Notes under the pieces: generated by a model
Seen by the model: only the letters and a program-made list of their open reading frames with translations
Databases searched by the model: none
Told to the model about the DNA's origin: nothing
Position numbers and translations under genes: made by a program
Origin: Clavulina sp. PMI_390
Taxonomy: Eukaryota; Basidiomycota; Agaricomycetes; Cantharellales; Hydnaceae
Length of the DNA: 64,000 nucleotides
Reading direction: 5' to 3'
Assembly (NCBI GenBank): GCA_015039315.1
Contig: WIDE01000034.1
Span: 1-64,000, forward strand
In this document: one piece after another, positions 1-11,682 of the stretch
Layout of the letters: every line of letters begins with the position of its first letter
Numbering within the stretch: the stretch's first letter is position 1

Positions 1-61
1 CCCGACCCGACCCCGACCCCGACCCCGACCCGACCCGACCCCGACCCGACCCCGACCCCGA
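1..61. repeat. C-rich CCCGA/CCCCGA telomere-like repeat
   Basis: The first 61 bases are an uninterrupted mixture of CCCGA and CCCCGA units; the complementary strand reads TCGGG/TCGGGG. The C-rich strand runs 5' to 3' inward from the window edge, which is the orientation expected of a left chromosome end. It is not the canonical fungal CCCTAA repeat. It may be a variant telomeric or telomere-associated repeat, or simply a GC-rich microsatellite at a contig break. Confidence 0.8.
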
Positions 62-1290
62 TAGCTGCTGTGCAGATATGGAAGGGACATAAGGCCGCAC
101 TGGCTCGCAAAGCCGCCCTTGCTGGTGCGGGGAAGCATTCTAGGGTGACCTCAAATCATATATACTACGCGATTGCCAGTATGATTTGATGATAGACGGT
201 CAATTATGATGGTAGTTGATGTATTATACACGATGCTAGGTATTGAGATGGGGGAGAACAGGGCTGATCCCTGTTCGGTGTTGCTTGCATTGCTGACGGA
301 TATGGGGAAGTTTTGCCCCCTAATGGGCACCATTTCTGGGGGAGATAGAACTGAATAAGCGTACTGTATAATTGTGGAAATGGTGCAAGGCCGCAATCGC
401 TCGCAAGCAAGGGGTCTTTGTCGGGCAAGCCAGGGATTTGCGTGTGGACCTCAAAGCGCATTATTTTATGTATGTTGACATGAAAAAAGATTTATAAGCC
501 TATTCTAATATACCTGGTACATCGTACATGGTGGTAATAGCAAGGGCTGGCGAGCACATTGTTGAACCCTGTTCGACGTTGTTCATGTCACCAACGGTGG
601 TGAGGACATTTTGCCCCCTAAAAGGCACCAGTTTTAGAGGTTAGTGGGTGGCCTCTATGGGCTGTAAAAGTATGGGGGATGGGGGTCGCCGCACTACATC
701 GCAACAGGGGGGCCTTTCTCATCCAAGGGCGATTAGATGGCAACAGTGAAGCACTGGTTTTCGACGCTCTTTGATGCAAATGATAATTCATAGGTCTAAT
801 ATAATACGATTGATATGTTACACATGTGGCTAGGCATAAGAGATGGAGAAATAATGTTGAACCCTGTTCGACGTTGTTCGTGTTGCTGACGGCGGTGAGG
901 ACATTTTGCCCCCTAAAAGGCACCGGTTTCAGAGGCTACTGGGTGGCCTGTATGACCTGTAGAAACATGGAGGATGGGGGACGCCGCACTACGTCGCAAC
1001 AGGGGGGCCTTTCTCATGCAAGGGGGCGATTAGATGGCAACAGTGAAACGCTGGTTTTCAACGTTCTTTGACACAGAGGATAATTTATAGGTCTAATATA
1101 ACACGATTGATATGTTACACATGTGGCTAGGTATAAGAGATGGAGAAATAATGTTGAACCCTGTTCGACATTGTTCATGTCGCCAACGGCGGTGAGGACA
1201 TTTTGCCCCCTAAAAGGCACCAGTTTTAGAGGTTAGTGGGTGGCCTCTGTGGGCTGTAAAAGTATGGGGGATGGCGAGCGTCGCACTACG
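62..1290. repeat. Subtelomeric tandem satellite, unit about 297 bp
   Basis: The same block recurs: the heptamer ctgttcg followed by about 30 bases and then ttttgccccctaa lies at about 271, 569, 864 and 1161, spacings of 298, 295 and 297. The last three copies are very similar, and also share a segment around aggggggcctttctcat and a gattgatatgttacacatgtgg segment. The copy nearest the edge (about 240-480) is clearly diverged, and 90-240 looks like a further decayed portion. Open frames here repeat with the satellite and I do not treat them as genes. Confidence 0.85.
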
Positions 1291-2995
1291 ACGCAAGGTT
1301 CGTTGCTGCCATTGACGACGCCAAAGGGGGGTATAGACAGCGCTGAGAGATGAAACAAAATAACCATTGATTATTGCACTACTAGTATCTACATTATGCG
1401 CGGTAAAGTAAAGTAAAACTCGGTGGTCAATGCGTTATAGTCCGGGACTATAACGATGTGGAATAGAATCAAAACTTGAGGATAGGTGGACTGGAAGTGA
1501 AGAAAAGATACCTTGTGGCTGGGAGCCCTTAGAGTTGGTACACCACCAACTGATGCTTGACTAAGGGGTGGTTCCAGCCTCCAGAAAAAGTTGCACCAGG
1601 ATGTGTGCTTGATGTTGGACTAAAACCACTTCCACTATGCTGTAAAACTGGATGTGGGAAGCAAGAGAGCGGGAGCCAGGAAAGTTGAGATACCCACCAT
1701 AGCATTGAACGGTTGAAAAGAGCCAGGGCTGTATCCATTGATGCCAATCCAACCATAGATATGAGCTGCGGAACGAGAGAAAAACAATTAACGCTGTTGC
1801 GCTGACGCGCGCAAAGGTCTGGAACAAATGGATAAGGTAACTCACGCAAACACCATACTCCCCCAACAGACTATCCTTCCCTGATCACACCATCCTTGCG
1901 CTCTCCAAAACGCCCGGCAGATTGTGCAGTTGCTTGTCGGCGAACAAAAAGTCGAACGGCTTGTTATGCCGATACCGCGGGCGCGATAATGTGCACATAG
2001 GGTTGATACGACGGGAGAAAGAGAAAACTTGGATGGGAGGCGGTTTGCGGGGTCGAGTAGAAGAAGAAGGGGAGCCTGCACTTGCGCAGAAGTGGGTGGT
2101 CATCTGGAGAACGCAAGTTTAAAAAAACGTTGAAGAAGGATTGATGCTTTCCGTGGGCTATCTATGAGCGGTCGGAAAGTAAAGTAAAGAGAAAACGCGC
2201 TCACCGGTCATAGAGCACTCGGGCACCGTGGTGGAATGAGCTTGGCTGCTGCGTAGATCAAGGTGTGGTCAGTGACGAAGCGCAATCCTCCAACAAAATA
2301 CCCCGGCGAGAAGCGCTTGGCACGCGTAACATATTGATGAAAGCTGCTGGAAAGAGTGGTGGATTAATGGTAGATGATTTGGTAGGCCGTAAGCTTGACA
2401 GTGCGCTGCCAGTACGTAGAGGCCGGTTGTTCGAGAATGCGGCTGGGGTGCAAGCGACGGAGATGTGTGCCGATAATTAGTTTTCTGATAAGCAGAGGTA
2501 TTATATAGTTTAAACAGGCACCTTGATACAGATCTGCCTGTATCCCTGAGCACTCGAGTCACCGCAAGGACGATCCGTGTCGCACCTACAGCCGATGTCG
2601 CGTTGGGTGATCACTTGTTGATTTGTTGCAGTCCGAGGGGCAAGACGGCGGAGAAAACACTCCCAAAGCGATGAAATCAAGAGATAGTTGTAAGCCCTTA
2701 CGGCGTCAAGCAGTAGTGAGCTGTAGTTCGCTTCAGACTGATGGCGCAAGGTTGGGACGAAAACAAGCGGCACATCGTCACGTTGTCACGCAGGGGCACG
2801 CTTTCGCCAGACACCAAAAGCCCTGACGCTAGACACCGTGTTATTCCCGTCAGGCCATCCATCATATAGGCAGATCTCCTCTAGAGCGCTTTTACAGTAG
2901 CTGATTTCAATATCGATAACGATAACGCGACCCGCAACTTTCAACGGAAGTGACTTGGCTTATCTGATCACTCGGTTTTATGGCGCCGACCAGTG
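1291..2995. other. 1.7 kb stretch without a recognisable gene
   Basis: Between the satellite and the acid phosphatase there are only short open frames on both strands. The longest on the minus strand (about 1561-1866 and 1885-2103) do not resemble any family I know and cannot be joined by convincing splice sites. A decayed gene or a lineage-specific multi-exon gene is possible. I see no RNA gene. Confidence 0.4.
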
Positions 2996-5524
2996 TTAGT
3001 CTCCGTTCTCGCCGTTGAACATACTCGCAATCATACCCGCTCCTCCACCCGCTGGGTCAAAGGTTTGTTGATCAACTTGTATGCGAGGGAGGAATGGCCG
3101 ATGGGCGGCATGTAACTTATAGGCTAGAGCGTCCTTTGTTATATGATAAATCAAGACGTTGTCTTTCCCGAATGTCGCCACAAGGGCGCAACTAACATCT
3201 CATACGAAGCTAAAACAGAGAGCGGCCCCAAAGTGGAATGAAATTGAGTGTAAGTACGGCGGTACACAGCACCAAGCCACAGTGGGATCAAGAGCCAACA
3301 AACGCGGTAGTGTGACTCTTGTACAGAGTCGCCGACTTGAGCAGTGCACCGTCAGTAGAGCTGATAAACTGAACCTCAAGGTTGGTCCTGTTGTGGAACA
3401 AAAGCTTGCTAAAGCCGTAGAGGTTATCGTTAGCCCAGGTGACGTAACTCGGTGGGCTGGAGCTCAGCGAGGAAAAACCCTCGACGTTTCCAGCGGCACC
3501 ATTCACGACTATATCAGACAGTACGCAGCACGGACAGTCAGCCATCAATGATATCCTAAAGTCGAGTCCACATCACACTTACTATACCACGGAGAGGTAG
3601 GATTATTGAGCCCCGCTGGATCAACAGTACCGTTGGTGATCGGAGCGATGAGTTGCATGTTATGGACGTGACCTAGACCAGAAAATAGAAACGGCATCAA
3701 GAAACGGTGCATGTCGAATAGAGGACGACGCACCAAAGACGGCTAGATCGACTCCGTACTGGTTGAAGATTGGCTCAAAGGCGGTTTGACAAACCGTGCA
3801 CGCTGTCCCGTCAGTGTACCACCTAATTTGGACATAGTAAGAGTTAGCCAAGTTCTTTAGTAATGACTCCACCATCGCGACGTACGGTCGATGTCCAGCA
3901 ACAATGATCCAGGCTACGATACGGGATTGTGGGCCATCATCAGCCATCGACGATGGACCAGCAGTTAGGCGGACGTACGAGTAATCGTGCGATCGACGCT
4001 CGCGAGGTCGGCCTGCAAGAATTGGATTTGCTGGTTCTGCGCACCGAACGGGCCATTGACGAGATTCTGCGAACCGCCTTTCTCCTCGGGACCAACAAGC
4101 CCTTTGCCGAGGTCGGTCTCAGTGTCGATCATGACAAAGTGGGCCATCCCGTAGTCTGATAAGCGGTGGCGAGATCAGTTGCGGGATATACAAGAAGTCA
4201 ACACAAGGGCACACATACCAAAGGAGTACCAGAATGGAGGCTGAGCGAGAGACGCAGCGGCGGCCCGCTTGCGACGTGCAGCAACGACAGACGAAGTGGA
4301 AGGCGAAGAGGAGGCGGCTGGTAGGATGTTGCCAAAGCGGTTGACATACCCCGTAAAGTTCGTCTGACCAGTGACGCAAGGGAACAAGGGAACCTCGACA
4401 CAATCGGCTGTATCGATAGACGTCGTCAATACAAAGGGCATAAGATGTAAACCTCGATGTAAAGAGCCAACGTACCCTCGTGGTTCCCGGGACTGACCAT
4501 GTACGGTTTCATACGCGAGACAGAAGCGAGCTCATTGAAAAACTGCTCTACAAGGCCCTCGTACTAATCGAGGTAAAAGTGTGAATGAATCGCTGTCAGT
4601 GAGATAGCTTGAGCAAACCAAACATACAATGTCGGACTCTGAAAGAACACCAAGCGGATCGCTAACAATCCAATCATCTAAAGAAACCTTTCATAGTGAG
4701 CGCCGAGACGAGCGCTTGACTGGCGAGGAAGCATCACAACTCACCGGCGTATGCAAGATCACCTGGGTGAATCTAAAGTATGGGAGAGAAGGGGTCACAG
4801 TTGTGAACCACGTATGATACTATGACGCTCTTACCACAAAGTCGTAATCGGCGGCAGTGTCAAACAATCTCCCAATCGTCGTATGGTTGAGTGCTGGATC
4901 AATAGCAGGGATGGCATCACGCTTTTTGACGGTCACACCGTCAGCGCCAAAAACGCCCATATCAATAACGGCGGCAACAGTAAATGGAGAGGTGTCCCCA
5001 GCCTTGCGAGCCGTAACAAACGAGTCAATTGAAGAGTTGGTGGAGTCAATCTTGTAGTCTATTGAGCGGCAGTGGTCGATGAGCGGAGTAAGCGACTAAG
5101 CAAGAACGATGGAATGAAGATTGGCTTACAGTATGTCGTCGCAGGCTGAAGCCCAGAAATAAGGACTGAATTGGCCCAGGTCCGCGAGGTCTTGTAGGTG
5201 ACGCTGGACGCCGAGGATGCTGTGGAGTTTAGGGAGGTCGGGCTAGTACCATAGTGGACGGTCGGAGCTGAAAGTTGCTTGTACGTGTTCCAGCCAACAG
5301 CCATTGCTGTTGAAATGAGCATAGCCCCCCAACGAATGGCGCGTTTTGAGATGGACAGCCGTCAGACTAGCTCCAAAACTTCAGAATCATAGCTCACCAG
5401 TAGGACCTTGGAACGCTAAACGTTGTTGTACGGGCGTCGAAAGATCAGTGGGAATGGGCGGAAGCTGCTTAACAGCAGCTAAGGCAGGGAGCGCAAACGT
5501 CGCGAGACTCAGAGCAGCGAGCAT
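2996..5524 (-). CDS. Secreted purple acid phosphatase (metallophosphoesterase)
   Basis: Multi-exon gene. The start at 5524 opens with a typical secretion signal (MLAALSLATFALPALA) ending near residue 17. Then comes a fibronectin-III-like N-domain with the marker GWNTYKQL (about 5270-5295) and pattern T-S-R-T-W-A-N-S-V-L-I-S-G-L. The metallophosphatase core follows in order: Asp in VIDMGVFG (about 5000), HPGDLAYAD (about 4770 joined to 4690), GNHE (about 4490), GHRP (about 3885) and GHVH (about 3685), the usual dinuclear metal ligands. The protein ends FNGENGD with stop at 2996-2998. Enzymes of this family release phosphate from organic esters outside the cell or in the wall and are often induced by phosphate starvation. 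Many short introns interrupt the frame, so exact exon edges are approximate except the first, where GPT joins AMAVGW across an intron of about 90 bases. Confidence 0.9.
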
Positions 5525-6146
5525 GGCGACAACTGGACGGGAGTGCGAAAGGGAAAAAACCCAACCCCAGGAGAAAAATGGTCGAGGGTTTTAAGAAGAT
5601 CGTCCCATGAACGGCATGAAGTGACCGTTGGATGGGGAGATTCTCCTGGCCTGATGGTCGTTGTGGAGCACCTGGCAATGGAATTGGGTGTGCACGAGGG
5701 TTTCACGCATGTTCGTCGTGGAGCGCATGGTTGCAACTTCTAAAGAGAATTAGGCGGGAGAAGCGGGGACCCATTACTCGTCGGATTGATTAGGAGCCGC
5801 AACAAAGAGATAGTGGACTGAGAAGACAGCACGCCATGCGGAGTCTGCCGCTCCCTCGGTCCCGAAAATCATCGACCTCTCTCGTCTCCGGCCGACGCAA
5901 AGCTCCAGAAACTATTCAATCGGTAATTAGGCTCACGCACGAGTGCATCCAATCATGTCCGTTGGGTATAAATATTATTAGAAGATCCAGCGCGAAAGCA
6001 ACATCACAATATAGCGAGGCCCGGTTAGGAGGAATGATGACGACCCCCTCTTGAGAGCTCATCAAGGCTTCTGCTTTTGGGTAACTCGATCCAAGCGACT
6101 AGATGAGTAGACTGCTCGTCTACTCCCACGCACGTTCGCCAACTCC
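5525..6146. other. Intergenic region upstream of acid phosphatase
   Basis: About 620 bases between two minus-strand genes: the promoter side of the phosphatase and the 3' flank of the PDI gene. A TATAAATA string lies at 5967-5974 on the plus strand, but no plus-strand gene follows it. Nothing else is recognised. Confidence 0.4.
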
Positions 6147-8186
6147 TTACAACTCAGCCTTGATATGCTCGGTCGCAGCCTTCACCTGCTCAGTCGCCTC
6201 CTCCGCCTTCTTCTCAACGAAGGCTGCGAGAATGTTGGCCTTGATCTTGATCTCATCGAGCTTACGAGGCGCCAGGGTCTTCTTCTTGAGGATTGTCGCT
6301 AGGCTATCATAGGTGGGACGGGAGGTTGCCGAACGATTAGCATAAGCGTCCAAGCTTCCGCGCTGAGGGACACATACCGCTTTGCCTCCTTCTCGATGTA
6401 GCCCTCCGTGCCGTTTGTAAGCTTCTCCATCACCTTGAGGTAATACTTGCCCTTCTCGCCGAGTGTCTCACCGAGCGACAAAGCCTCCTGGTACAGCTGC
6501 GCGCGAGTGTTGGGAAGGGAGACGAACTGTGAAGCAAGGGTGTCCAAAGAAGCAACACGACCAGCCTACAGAACATGCGTGATAATAGTTGGCCTAAGTA
6601 CCAAGCTGTACCCAGTCACAGCATCGCCGGACGCACCTGATCGTTCAAGCCTCCACCAACAGCACGATGTGTCCCGCAGTGCTCGTTCAAGAAGTTGGTG
6701 AAGTCAGCCTCGCTTCGGCCAATGTTGTAATCAATAGGATTCTTGTCTTCGCCACGGGGGAAGAACTTGATGGTCGGGAAGCTCGAGACACCAAACTTGC
6801 TACCAATAGGACGGTTCTGGTCGGCATCAGCATTGAAGTCGGCGATAACGCACTGTTGAGCGTGAAATAGGTGATGAAGGGGTTGAACGAGTCGCAAGAG
6901 TAGGTTGGAGAGTGATGGAAGATCAAGCGAGGGAAATGAGGCGAATGTGAGCTAGAGTTGAGCGACAAATATGAAGCCACTTGTTGGACGTACGTTGGTA
7001 TCAGCCTCAAAGTTCTTGGCGACTAGCCCAAGAAACCAAATCAGAACGCGTGATGAATATGAGACGGCTGACGATGCCAAACCCACCAACTGAGAGAGTA
7101 GGCTTCATGCTCTTGCAGTGCCCGCTGTACCGGAGAACAACATCAGCTGAAATGTTTCGTCAACGAGTTCACTAAACGATCTTACCACCACGGCGCAGTG
7201 AAAGCTAATGAAAACAGTGCAGGGTCGACTCAGTAAAACTGTACACCGGGATAGCTAAAAGCGCAGAAGAACTGACCAACGAGAACATCCTTAGTCTTGT
7301 CGTACACAACCTCGTCAAAAGAGCCAGAGTCGATGATGCGATAGGCTGGTGGAGGAGGTCCCTTGACCTTCACGGGCACACCAACCTTCTTCGACACACT
7401 AGAAAGAGGCGATTCCGGCGACTGTCAGCCAAATGCCTAAAATACCCGACAGCACTCCCAACGTACAAGCTGACGAGGTCCTCGATGTCTCGGCCACCCT
7501 CGTAAGGCTCCGGATCCGAGTTGACACCATTCGGGAACCACTTGAGAGCTACCAGGATCACCAGCAATAATTAAAAACAACACGATGGAGCGAGTATGAT
7601 TGTGTCAGCGAGAAGGCTCCTTGGGTGTCGCGGACGTGATGGATAACGACGTACTAGGGAAACCTTTAACGTCATACTTTTGCCCAATATCTTTTCCATC
7701 TCCGTCAGCATCGATCTTGACGATGCTAACCTTGTTCTACGAGGGCACACGATGGGATATGTCAGTGGAACCAGCATGTATGTGGCACTTATCCGCAACT
7801 CCCACCTTGTGCTTCGCGAAAGTGTCGGCGAGCTGCTCGTATACTGGAGCAAGGTTCTATGATATTCTGGTGTGAGTAAATCGAAAGGGAGGAACTAAAT
7901 GAGATGCCTTACTTTGCAGTGGCCGCTGCATCCACGTCCATACGATTGGTCATCCAGTCAGCAAATATTCACCTCCACATCTCGAACGAGAAGCTTACCA
8001 CCAGGTGGCGTAGCTAATAAAAGATGGTCAGTACAAGAATGTAACGAGCATAGATGTGTGCGTACAATTCGACTAGAGCGGGCTTGTCACCAATCTCGCT
8101 CCACGTCTTAGTGTTGACCTCGAGCACATTCGACGCCGCCCAAGCAAGCGGCGCCAGCAGTAGACCAGCAGCGAACGAGAACCTCA
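6147..8186 (-). CDS. ER protein disulfide isomerase, two thioredoxin domains plus ERp29-type C-domain
   Basis: The start at 8186 gives a signal peptide (MRFSFAAGLLLAPLAWA). Domain a1 carries FYATWCGHCK assembled from a 15-nt exon (7999-8013) and a 13-nt exon (7913-7925), followed by NLAPVYEQLADTFAKHK. Domain a2 carries AFTAPWCGHCKSMKPT assembled from exons 7186-7204 and 7087-7124, then the FGVSSFPTIKFF segment near 6800. The C-terminal part (about 6150-6640) is an all-helical ERp29-like domain with AQLYQEALSLGETLGEKGKY. This order (a, a', ERp29c) is that of fungal ERp38/TigA-type disulfide isomerases, which form and isomerise disulfides in the ER lumen. It ends in HIKAEL, a possible weak variant of HDEL/KDEL. 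It shares a 308-bp divergent promoter with the WD40 gene at 8495. At least ten exons. Confidence 0.93.
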
Positions 8187-8494
8187 TTGGGTGTTTTCAG
8201 CAAGATAGGAAAAAAGTAGACGGCAGACGAGGACGAAAAGAAAGGACGGAGGCGGTAGGTGGAGGATTGATATATTGGGATGTGATACGTGGAGGCCACT
8301 CGGTGAATCTAAGCGCCCTGCCACCCCGCCGGTCCCGACGCAGAAATTTCGATCGGTCATCACTCTCAGTCAGCAACCTTTCTTACTGTAATACTGACTC
8401 GCTCGAAACAATCCTCGAGTATAAAACTTGGGAGCCATCTGTTCCGACTGCATCCAAGTTTCATTTCTCTTGCTCTCTTCCTCCTCATCCATCC
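8187..8494. promoter_or_regulatory. Divergent promoter between PDI and SQT1-like genes
   Basis: The two start codons face away across 308 bases with no room for another gene. The plus-strand side has a pyrimidine-rich run (ttctcttgctctcttcctcc) just before the SQT1 start and TATAAAA at about 8420-8426. Shared regulation is inference. Confidence 0.55.
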
Positions 8495-10047
8495 ATGGCT
8501 TCGTCACATCAACCCATCGATCACAACGAGAATGACAATCATGAGCTAGACGAAGAATACATCGATCCGAACGATATTCTCCTTGAAGACACAGAAGAAG
8601 GCGATGTACCTATGGATGAAGATGATGATGAAGCCGATGACGCCGTGGGCGACCTTCCACCCTCCTCGCATCCCCCTCAAGGTGAAGATGCCGATGACCA
8701 AATGGTCCTCGAAGACACCTCTATCCAGCAGTTCCCCTTCCATCGACAGCCTGTTTACGCCATCTCCGTTCACCCTACCTTGCCCCTCGCTGCCTCTGGA
8801 GGCGAAGATGAGCTTGGCTACGTCTGGGATATCACCACTGGCGAGCAAATTCTCAAGCTCACCGGCCATACGGATAGCGTCACAAACACAGCATTCAGCG
8901 TCGATGGGACACTTTTGGCTACGGGTGGCATGGATGGGAAGGCGCGCATATGGAGGAGAGTAGCCAAGGATGAAAGTGGACGAACCTGGGAGTTCTTGAC
9001 CGAGTTATTAGGACCAGATGAAATCATGGTATGCGTGTCGCTCTGTGCTCGCAATCTCTCCCTGTGCTAATATTCAACTCTCAAACGCATACAGTGGCTC
9101 CAATGGCATCCCAAGGGCAACGTCCTTCTTGCCGGTGGAAACGATGCGACATTATGGCTTTGGCAACGTACGTTGGGTTGCCCTCTCTCTTTCTTTCTCT
9201 CGTTGCTCATTCTATCTTCCCTTGGCTCTCAAATGTTCTGCAGTCCCATCCGGTAACACTATGCAAGTCTTCGCGGGACACGATTCACCCATTCACGCCG
9301 GCTCGTTCACACCTGACGGCAAACGGATCCTAACAGGCGACGAATCTGGGAATCTCTTCTTCTGGGACCCACGAGAGACCACGCCAGTATGGAAGCTCTC
9401 TGCTTCCGATGGCCGCTTTGCCCTCGAGGGAGGTATCACCTCAATTGGTATCAATCCCTCATCAACACTTGCCGTCGTGGGCGGCGCAACGGGCGGGATT
9501 CGCGTCGTGAATCTGGCAAAGGGCAGTGTGGTCGGTGCGCTAGAGGGCCATGAAGAGGGAGAGTCGATCGAGGCTATCAAGTTTCTTGAATTTGGAGCTG
9601 CTGGGGCGGGAATGGTCGCAACTGGGGGAACAGACGGCAAGATATGCGTATGGGATCTCTCGAATATGAATTTGAGAACAACGCTCCAACACTCGGTGAG
9701 TTGGCCCGTTTCTTGTTTTTCCTTGGCTGGGTTCTCCCTGCTTGCGCAGCATCACTGCTTTGAATCATCTCCCGTAACATAGTCGCTTACTCGCCATTAT
9801 ACCTCTCGACGATATCCAGGATGCAATCACTACGCTTCTCCCACACCCCGCTCCATCAGCGCATGTCATAACATCTGCATCAGCTGATCGCACTGTCAAG
9901 ACCTGGGATGCCCGAGCAGGCAAGCTGCTCAAAGATAATGTGGGACACCAAGGGCCGGTCTTCCGCGCCGCCCTTGGGATGGACGGCAGCGTGGTCACAA
10001 CAGGAAGTGAGGATGGTGTATGCTTGGTGTTCTCAACCTCGGCATAG
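8495..10047 (+). CDS. SQT1: WD40 repeat protein, Sqt1/AAMP-like ribosome assembly factor
   Basis: Exons 8495-9028, 9095-9167, 9244-9695 and 9820-10047 keep phase and give 428 residues. The N-terminus is strongly acidic (runs of D/E, residues 15-55), then a seven- or eight-bladed WD40 propeller follows: GHTDSVTNTAFSVDGTLLAT, LQWHPKGNVLLAGGNDATLW, FAGHDSPIHAGSFTPDGKRI, and GHQGPVFRAALGMDGSVVTT near the end. The order and the QFPFHRQPVYAI motif ahead of the first blade match Sqt1/AAMP. Yeast Sqt1 is the dedicated chaperone of ribosomal protein uL16 (Rpl10), and its acidic N-terminus and propeller bind the basic N-terminal tail of that protein. The start is the first ATG after a pyrimidine-rich leader. 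Confidence 0.9.
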
Positions 10048-10911
10048 ATATTTGCGGTCATTGATACAAACGACTCCTGATCATGGCCACTCTCTTTAAT
10101 TACTGTAATCTTATTATACCCGAATCCTTCGACTTGAAGTGCATAAATGCTCCAATAGTGTAATAGAATCACTCCACTTTTCTGCGAATCGTTCGAGACA
10201 TCGCCCAGGTTCCCGACACCACGTACGCAATTCAATCAACTCACCCACAATCGCCAGGATGAATTGTTCCCGATAAATGTAGACTGGTGTCAGAGCTTGT
10301 TTCAAGGAATTTATCCCACATTTTGTCGAGAGATGGAGGAACCGCCCTTGAAGCATCACTGAGACGTCCGGGATTTCCCGACAACGCCTGATCATGAATG
10401 AAATGTAATTCAGCGTGGTATCGTTGACGCAGGAATATTCCGTTGTCCCTCCTTTGCGGTTGAGAAAATAACGTGTACTCGTCCCCCCGTTGTCTCTCCT
10501 GGATGACGTATGAATATGTAAAACTAAGACATTCCTTGGTTCAGCATGCTAGTTTCTACCGTTCAGTGGAATAGATCCAACTCCTCCCTCGAGCGAGCAA
10601 AGGTACAAACTCTTAACATTTATATCCAGTTAAAACGACAAAGTCTCACTTTCCGTCTGCTGGACATTCCTCTTTCCTTCAAGCACTCTGAAGTCTCAGC
10701 GGTATCAAAGCAAATATCGACACGTGTTCTACCGCACAGATGAGTCATCGATGCCTATGACGTGTGACCTTGGCTGCGAGATTGATCCGCCCAGCGTCGA
10801 CAATGATATCACTGAGCTGCGCGCTTTAGTATAAAGGACGTCCAGAGGAATGCTCGTTCGACCCCCTCGATTCGAGAATATCTAACAGAGTTGCTCTCAT
10901 ATTGTCTCGCC
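10048..10911. other. Intergenic region with TATA box for the downstream gene
   Basis: About 860 bases without a supported gene. TATAAAG lies at 10830-10836, 76 bases before the ATG at 10912, a sensible core promoter distance. A minus-strand open frame at 10114-10395 has no recognisable content. Confidence 0.45.
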
Positions 10912-11383
10912 ATGTCTTCTGGTTCAACCGCATTCCCATCAACCGATTCCACTGCCAACCCTCACAACCCCGGCGAACGTTTCCAAGAAGCTCCACCCAA
11001 CGCACACGACAACATCGATAGCAAAGATCAACGCTCTCACAAGAATACTGTTGCCGCTGCATCAGAAGCAAACAAAGCCCAGAAACAGGCCGAGGAAGCA
11101 GAGGGACTCGCACCCACTGAGGTGGCAAAATCGGTACGTGTACGCGGGACCGATCGAGTCTCGATCATCTTGATGACTCTCATCGGCAATATCCATCGCC
11201 TCTTGTTGATTCCTCGACAATTCATTCGCCTCCCTCGATGTATGGTTCATCATTGCTGACCTATCTTTGTAATTTTTCCCTTCTCTCGTCCAGCATGGAA
11301 ACGACCCATCTCGTGGGGCTGTGATTGACGAGCAGATCCAGAACGAAGAAGCGGAATACCTGCGCCAGAAGGGCAAGGCATAA
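10912..11383 (+). CDS. Small hydrophilic conserved fungal protein
   Basis: Two exons, 10912-11133 and 11294-11383, joined in frame (AKS|HGNDPS) give 103 residues. The protein is entirely polar and Ala/Glu/Lys-rich, with no signal or membrane segment. The middle (EANKAQKQAEEAEGLAP) is predicted helical, and the end reads RGAVIDEQIQNEEAEYLRQK. It looks like the small uncharacterised proteins common in basidiomycete genomes, possibly intrinsically disordered and stress-related; I cannot name a function. A TATA box sits 76 bases upstream of the start. Confidence 0.75.
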
Positions 11384-11682
11384 ATAACCCATATTATATT
11401 ATCCGCGCCGGTCAGGATGTAGCATTACATTTTGCCACATGTATTACATCGCCAAGCAGTGCCACTGCCAATGGTCGACCTAGTCGATGAACTTGGCCCC
11501 ATTACCCAATCAGACAATGAAACACCCAAGGAGCGAAGACAGTCTAACCATGAAATGACATGCAATCACAGTTAAAATCGGCGGTAACACAAGTCAGCAT
11601 TTACAAAAAAAATCCGCAGGAGTTGTAAAATACAGTGACCCTACGCAAGGATGATTCTGCTATCGACGATATGGCGTAGAAT

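Noticed and set aside
1..61. Canonical telomere
   Set aside because: The unit is CCCGA/CCCCGA, not CCCTAA, so I call it only telomere-like.
618..1220. Repeated small proteins encoded by the satellite
   Set aside because: The frames recur only because the 297-bp unit repeats; no start context, splice signal or family resemblance.
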